16,080 nucleotides of DNA from assembly GCA_001689415.1 (NCBI GenBank), contig LUJM01000055.1, forward strand, positions 322 through 16,401, given 5' to 3'. Below the pieces are notes generated by a model, which was given only the letters and a program-made list of their open reading frames with translations, had not been told where the DNA came from and did not search any database. Source of the stretch: Bacteroidales bacterium M2 (GTDB lineage Bacteria; Bacteroidota; Bacteroidia; Bacteroidales; Muribaculaceae). The translations under genes were made by a program, and so were the position numbers. This document shows positions 14,299 through 16,080 of the stretch, one piece after another; position 1 is the first letter of the stretch; each line of letters opens with the position of its first letter.

Positions 14299-15102
14299 CT
14301 AAACAAAGGGTATATTCCTTATCTGGTCGAAAACCATTGAAGTATTAGCCTCGGGCGGTATGGGTCTGTAGGGCGATATGAGCCATATCACAAGTACAAA
14401 CATCAGAATAAGGAAGATGAACACAATCAGGTTGATCAGCGATGATTTGCGGCCTTCGAGGGCAAGGTGTACCTGCTGCATATCGCTGAAACGGCGCTTG
14501 GGGTCTTCGTCGGTACAGCGACGTACTACGCGCCTTAGCACCGGGTCGCTGACCTTGGCTGCCTTCATCGCTTCGTCGAGCACCTTGCCGTAGTTGTAGA
14601 TATCGTCGGCTGTTGACTGGTGCGATAGCGAGGGGCGCTGCTCATAGCCTACATCGATGAGCTTGAGGTTGCCGATATTCTCGGTAAAGATGATATTATC
14701 GGGCGTAAGCGGCGGGTGCACTATATGCTTGTGCTGGATATAATCGAGCGCGTTGACAAGCTGGTGGCGCAACTGCTCGATGTGCGCCCGTGTTACTTTC
14801 TTTTGATCAATAAGCTTGCGCAGACTGTCGCCGTAAACATCGTCGGTTACGATACAGCGCCCTACCCCGGGTACATCCTCAAAGTCGTTTATCATCACGA
14901 TATTTGGATGCGCCAGGCTGTAGCGCACGTCGAATTCCTGCTCTATCATGGCCTGATAGCGCGGATCATCGGCAAGTTCGGGCCGTAGTGTCTTCATCAT
15001 TACCCATTTGCCGAATTTCTTTGCCGTATAGATATGATAAAATTCTTCGTCCCATTCGGGCAGGTGTTCGATTTCTGTCCACCTTGGCTGACTGTCTGCC
15101 AT
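14299..15102 (-). CDS. Membrane-anchored Ser/Thr kinase-like protein, probable pseudokinase
   Basis: The 267-residue protein has a kinase-fold pattern followed by a single C-terminal membrane helix (about 222-242) and a 25-residue tail. Visible counterparts of kinase motifs are the beta-3 Lys37 (WVMMK), an alpha-C Glu54 or Glu56 (MIEQEF), IVHPPLTPDNIIF (127-139) in the HRD-loop position, and IDVGY (149-153) in the DFG position. The catalytic HRD aspartate is replaced by Pro131, the following lysine by Thr133, and no glycine-rich loop is apparent. It is therefore probably inactive or unusual. The frame is open to 15168, but the ATG at 15102 fits the domain better. It follows the Lrp-type gene after a terminator. 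The partner is unknown. Confidence 0.85.
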   Translation of the reverse strand: MADSQPRWTEIEHLPEWDEEFYHIYTAKKFGKWVMMKTLRPELADDPRYQAMIEQEFDVRYSLAHPNIVMINDFEDVPGVGRCIVTDDVYGDSLRKLIDQKKVTRAHIEQLRHQLVNALDYIQHKHIVHPPLTPDNIIFTENIGNLKLIDVGYEQRPSLSHQSTADDIYNYGKVLDEAMKAAKVSDPVLRRVVRRCTDEDPKRRFSDMQQVHLALEGRKSSLINLIVFIFLILMFVLVIWLISPYRPIPPEANTSMVFDQIRNIPFV

Positions 15103-15131
15103 ACTCTGTTGGTTTGAAAACTTAAATATGT

Positions 15132-15169
15132 AAAAATGAGTTGAGCCTTGGCGCGGTGGCAGGCTCAAC
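15132..15169 (-). terminator. Rho-independent terminator after the Lrp/AsnC-type gene
   Basis: Read on the minus strand, GTTGAGCC (15162-15169) pairs with GGCTCAAC (15140-15147) around a GC-rich 14-nt loop, and the stem is followed by TCATTTTTA. It begins 6 nt after the stop at 15175, so the regulator is likely mostly monocistronic. Read-through to the kinase-like gene cannot be excluded. Confidence 0.75.
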
Positions 15170-15174
15170 CATAA

Positions 15175-15651
15175 TTAATCTTCCTCCGGATCGAGGTTGA
15201 TAGGTATCTCGCGTGCGATTGACTGGTCGAGAGATATCAGGGTCTCTGTGCCGGTAACGCCCGGAATCATCTGTATCTTCTTGTTGAGAAGTTCCATCAG
15301 GTGTTCGTTGTCGCGGGCATAGAGCTTGATAAGCATCGTATACGGACCGGTGGTAAAGTGGCATTCTACGATTTCGGGTATCTTCTCGAGCTCGGGCACT
15401 ACGTCGTTGTACATTGCGCCGCGTTCGAGGTTTACGCCTATGTAGGTGCATGTGGCATAACCCATGATTTTCTGGTTGACATGGTAGCCGGAACCGGTTA
15501 TCACATTGAGGTCGATTAGGCGCTGCAGGCGCTGGTGGATAGCTGCACGTGATACGCCGCATACCACTGCTACATCTTTCGAGGGTATACGGGCATTGTG
15601 CATCACAATCTGGAGTATTCGTCGGTCGAGGTTATCGATTTTTTCACTCAT
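15175..15651 (-). CDS. Lrp/AsnC-family transcriptional regulator
   Basis: The 158-residue protein has the normal size and two-part layout of the family. An N-terminal helix-turn-helix spans about residues 6-50 (LDRRILQIVMHNARIPSKDV, then GVSRAAIHQRLQRLIDLNVI). A C-terminal RAM effector-binding domain covers about 65-150 (YIGVNLERGAMYNDVVPELEKI, VECHFTTGPYTMLIKLYARD, PGVTGTETLISLDQ). Such proteins form octamers and respond to amino acids. The specific effector is not readable. The ATG at 15651 (MSEKIDNLDRRIL) is preferred over the longer open frame to 15687 because the promoter box at 15676-15683 lies just upstream of it. Phased CAAA repeats upstream suggest autoregulation. Confidence 0.94.
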   Translation of the reverse strand: MSEKIDNLDRRILQIVMHNARIPSKDVAVVCGVSRAAIHQRLQRLIDLNVITGSGYHVNQKIMGYATCTYIGVNLERGAMYNDVVPELEKIPEIVECHFTTGPYTMLIKLYARDNEHLMELLNKKIQMIPGVTGTETLISLDQSIAREIPINLDPEED

Positions 15652-15675
15652 ATTTTTGAGGCTTTTATTTTTCTG

Positions 15676-15707
15676 CAAAATTAGCAAAATTCTACAAATT
15701 GAGCAAA
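15676..15707 (-). promoter_or_regulatory. Bacteroidota-type promoter of the Lrp/AsnC-type gene
   Basis: On the minus strand, TAATTTTG (plus-strand 15676-15683) is a perfect TAnnTTTG, and TTTG (15704-15707) lies exactly 20 nt upstream. The predicted start, about 15669, is some 18 nt before the ATG at 15651. CAAA(A)-type words recur on the plus strand at 15676, 15685, 15695, 15704 and 15714, about one helical turn apart. Confidence 0.7.
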
Positions 15708-15817
15708 TTTACACAAATAATAAACCAAAAAAACGTAATAAAGTGTGAAAATCGCGCATTATGTCATGTCTTTGCCCTTTATCAACCATTATATACTTGA
15801 TGCCCGGGTTAAGGTTC

Positions 15818-15966
15818 AATGCTGTTTACTTAAGGAAAAAAAGTGTCAGCGATAGGAGCTTGGCTCTCCTCAGTTTGATGATGCTAACTTACAGATAGTC
15901 AATACTCTATCTAACCACCCGCTCGTAGGGTCGCGGCATGCCGCGACCCAATGCTGTTTACTTAAG
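15818..15966 (+). repeat. Intergenic repeat copy (A, C, spacer, B, palindrome, A)
   Basis: Exact box A AATGCTGTTTACTTAAG is at 15818-15834 and again at 15950-15966. Between them lie GTGTCAGCGATAGGAGCTTG (start of a 27-nt match to the inverted copy at 8-34), a variable spacer, and box B CTCGTAGGGTCGCGGCA (15922-15938). Box B continues into a 22-bp perfect palindrome (15928-15949) that runs directly into the second box A. No open frame of note crosses it. Confidence 0.85.
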
Positions 15967-16080
15967 ACGAAAGAGTGCTTGCAATAGGAGCTTGGCTCTC
16001 CGAGACAAGCCTCTGTCAGTATCGCTAATATCTTGTGTACCAACGCCTAATCGAGGCTTGTCTCGTTTACTCTGGGATAT
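15967..16080 (+). repeat. Second repeat unit and 13-bp inverted repeat at the right end
   Basis: After box A, ATAGGAGCTTGGCTCTCC is followed by CGAGACAAGCCTC (16001-16013). A perfect inverted copy of that element, GAGGCTTGTCTCG, is at 16053-16065, 39 bp later. The unit 15987-16008 is the exact reverse complement of bases 1-22. Sequence beyond 16066 continues without a recognisable gene and may run into more of the repeat outside the window. Confidence 0.7.

Overview
The window looks like chromosomal core DNA from a Bacteroidota member of the order Bacteroidales. Protein style and the noisy intergenic repeats suggest something like Muribaculaceae, but that family-level guess is an inference. 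The order-level evidence is visible. Three genes have promoters of the Bacteroidota type (TAnnTTTG near -7 with a TTTG-like -33 box exactly 20 nt upstream). There are two lipoproteins with clear lipoboxes. Shine-Dalgarno sequences are largely absent, and the GDP-fucose, DUF1460-type and YbeY proteins carry Bacteroidota-like features. No gene is cut by either window edge.

Layout. (1) 114-4477, minus strand: a tight cluster transcribed leftward, DUF1460-type cell-wall amidase > HAD phosphatase > gmd > fcl > upp, led by a well-formed promoter at 4495-4526. gmd and fcl make GDP-L-fucose from GDP-mannose; upp salvages uracil. (2) 4527-5000: a gene-free AT-rich stretch with repeated TTGATAAC words, a 25-bp palindrome and a hairpin. 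(3) 5001-7482: a beta-helix lipoprotein (minus) divergent from an AraC-type regulator (plus). (4) 7501-7535 is a shared bidirectional terminator, followed by a lipoprotein serine hydrolase of the beta-lactamase/PBP family (minus). (5) 9096-11997, plus strand: ybeY > mnmG > apt, ending in a strong terminator. A perfect 16-bp parS palindrome lies between mnmG and apt. (6) 12065-12555: about 490 bp of mosaic hairpin repeats. (7) 12556-15651, minus strand: an Lrp/AsnC regulator, a membrane-anchored kinase-like protein lacking the catalytic HRD aspartate, a GNAT-type acetyltransferase, and a small membrane protein coupled to it by a TGATG overlap. (8) 15708-16080 and 1-75: further copies of the intergenic repeat family, inverted relative to each other about 16 kb apart.

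How it works together: most genes are housekeeping (RNA processing, tRNA modification, purine and pyrimidine salvage, GDP-fucose supply for surface glycans, wall turnover). The parS site, taken with the TTGATAAC cluster about 6.6 kb away, suggests the window may lie in the origin-proximal part of the chromosome. The most unusual elements are the mosaic repeat family, the degenerate kinase, and the parS/TTGATAAC pair. I did not see a convincing new defence or biosynthetic system.
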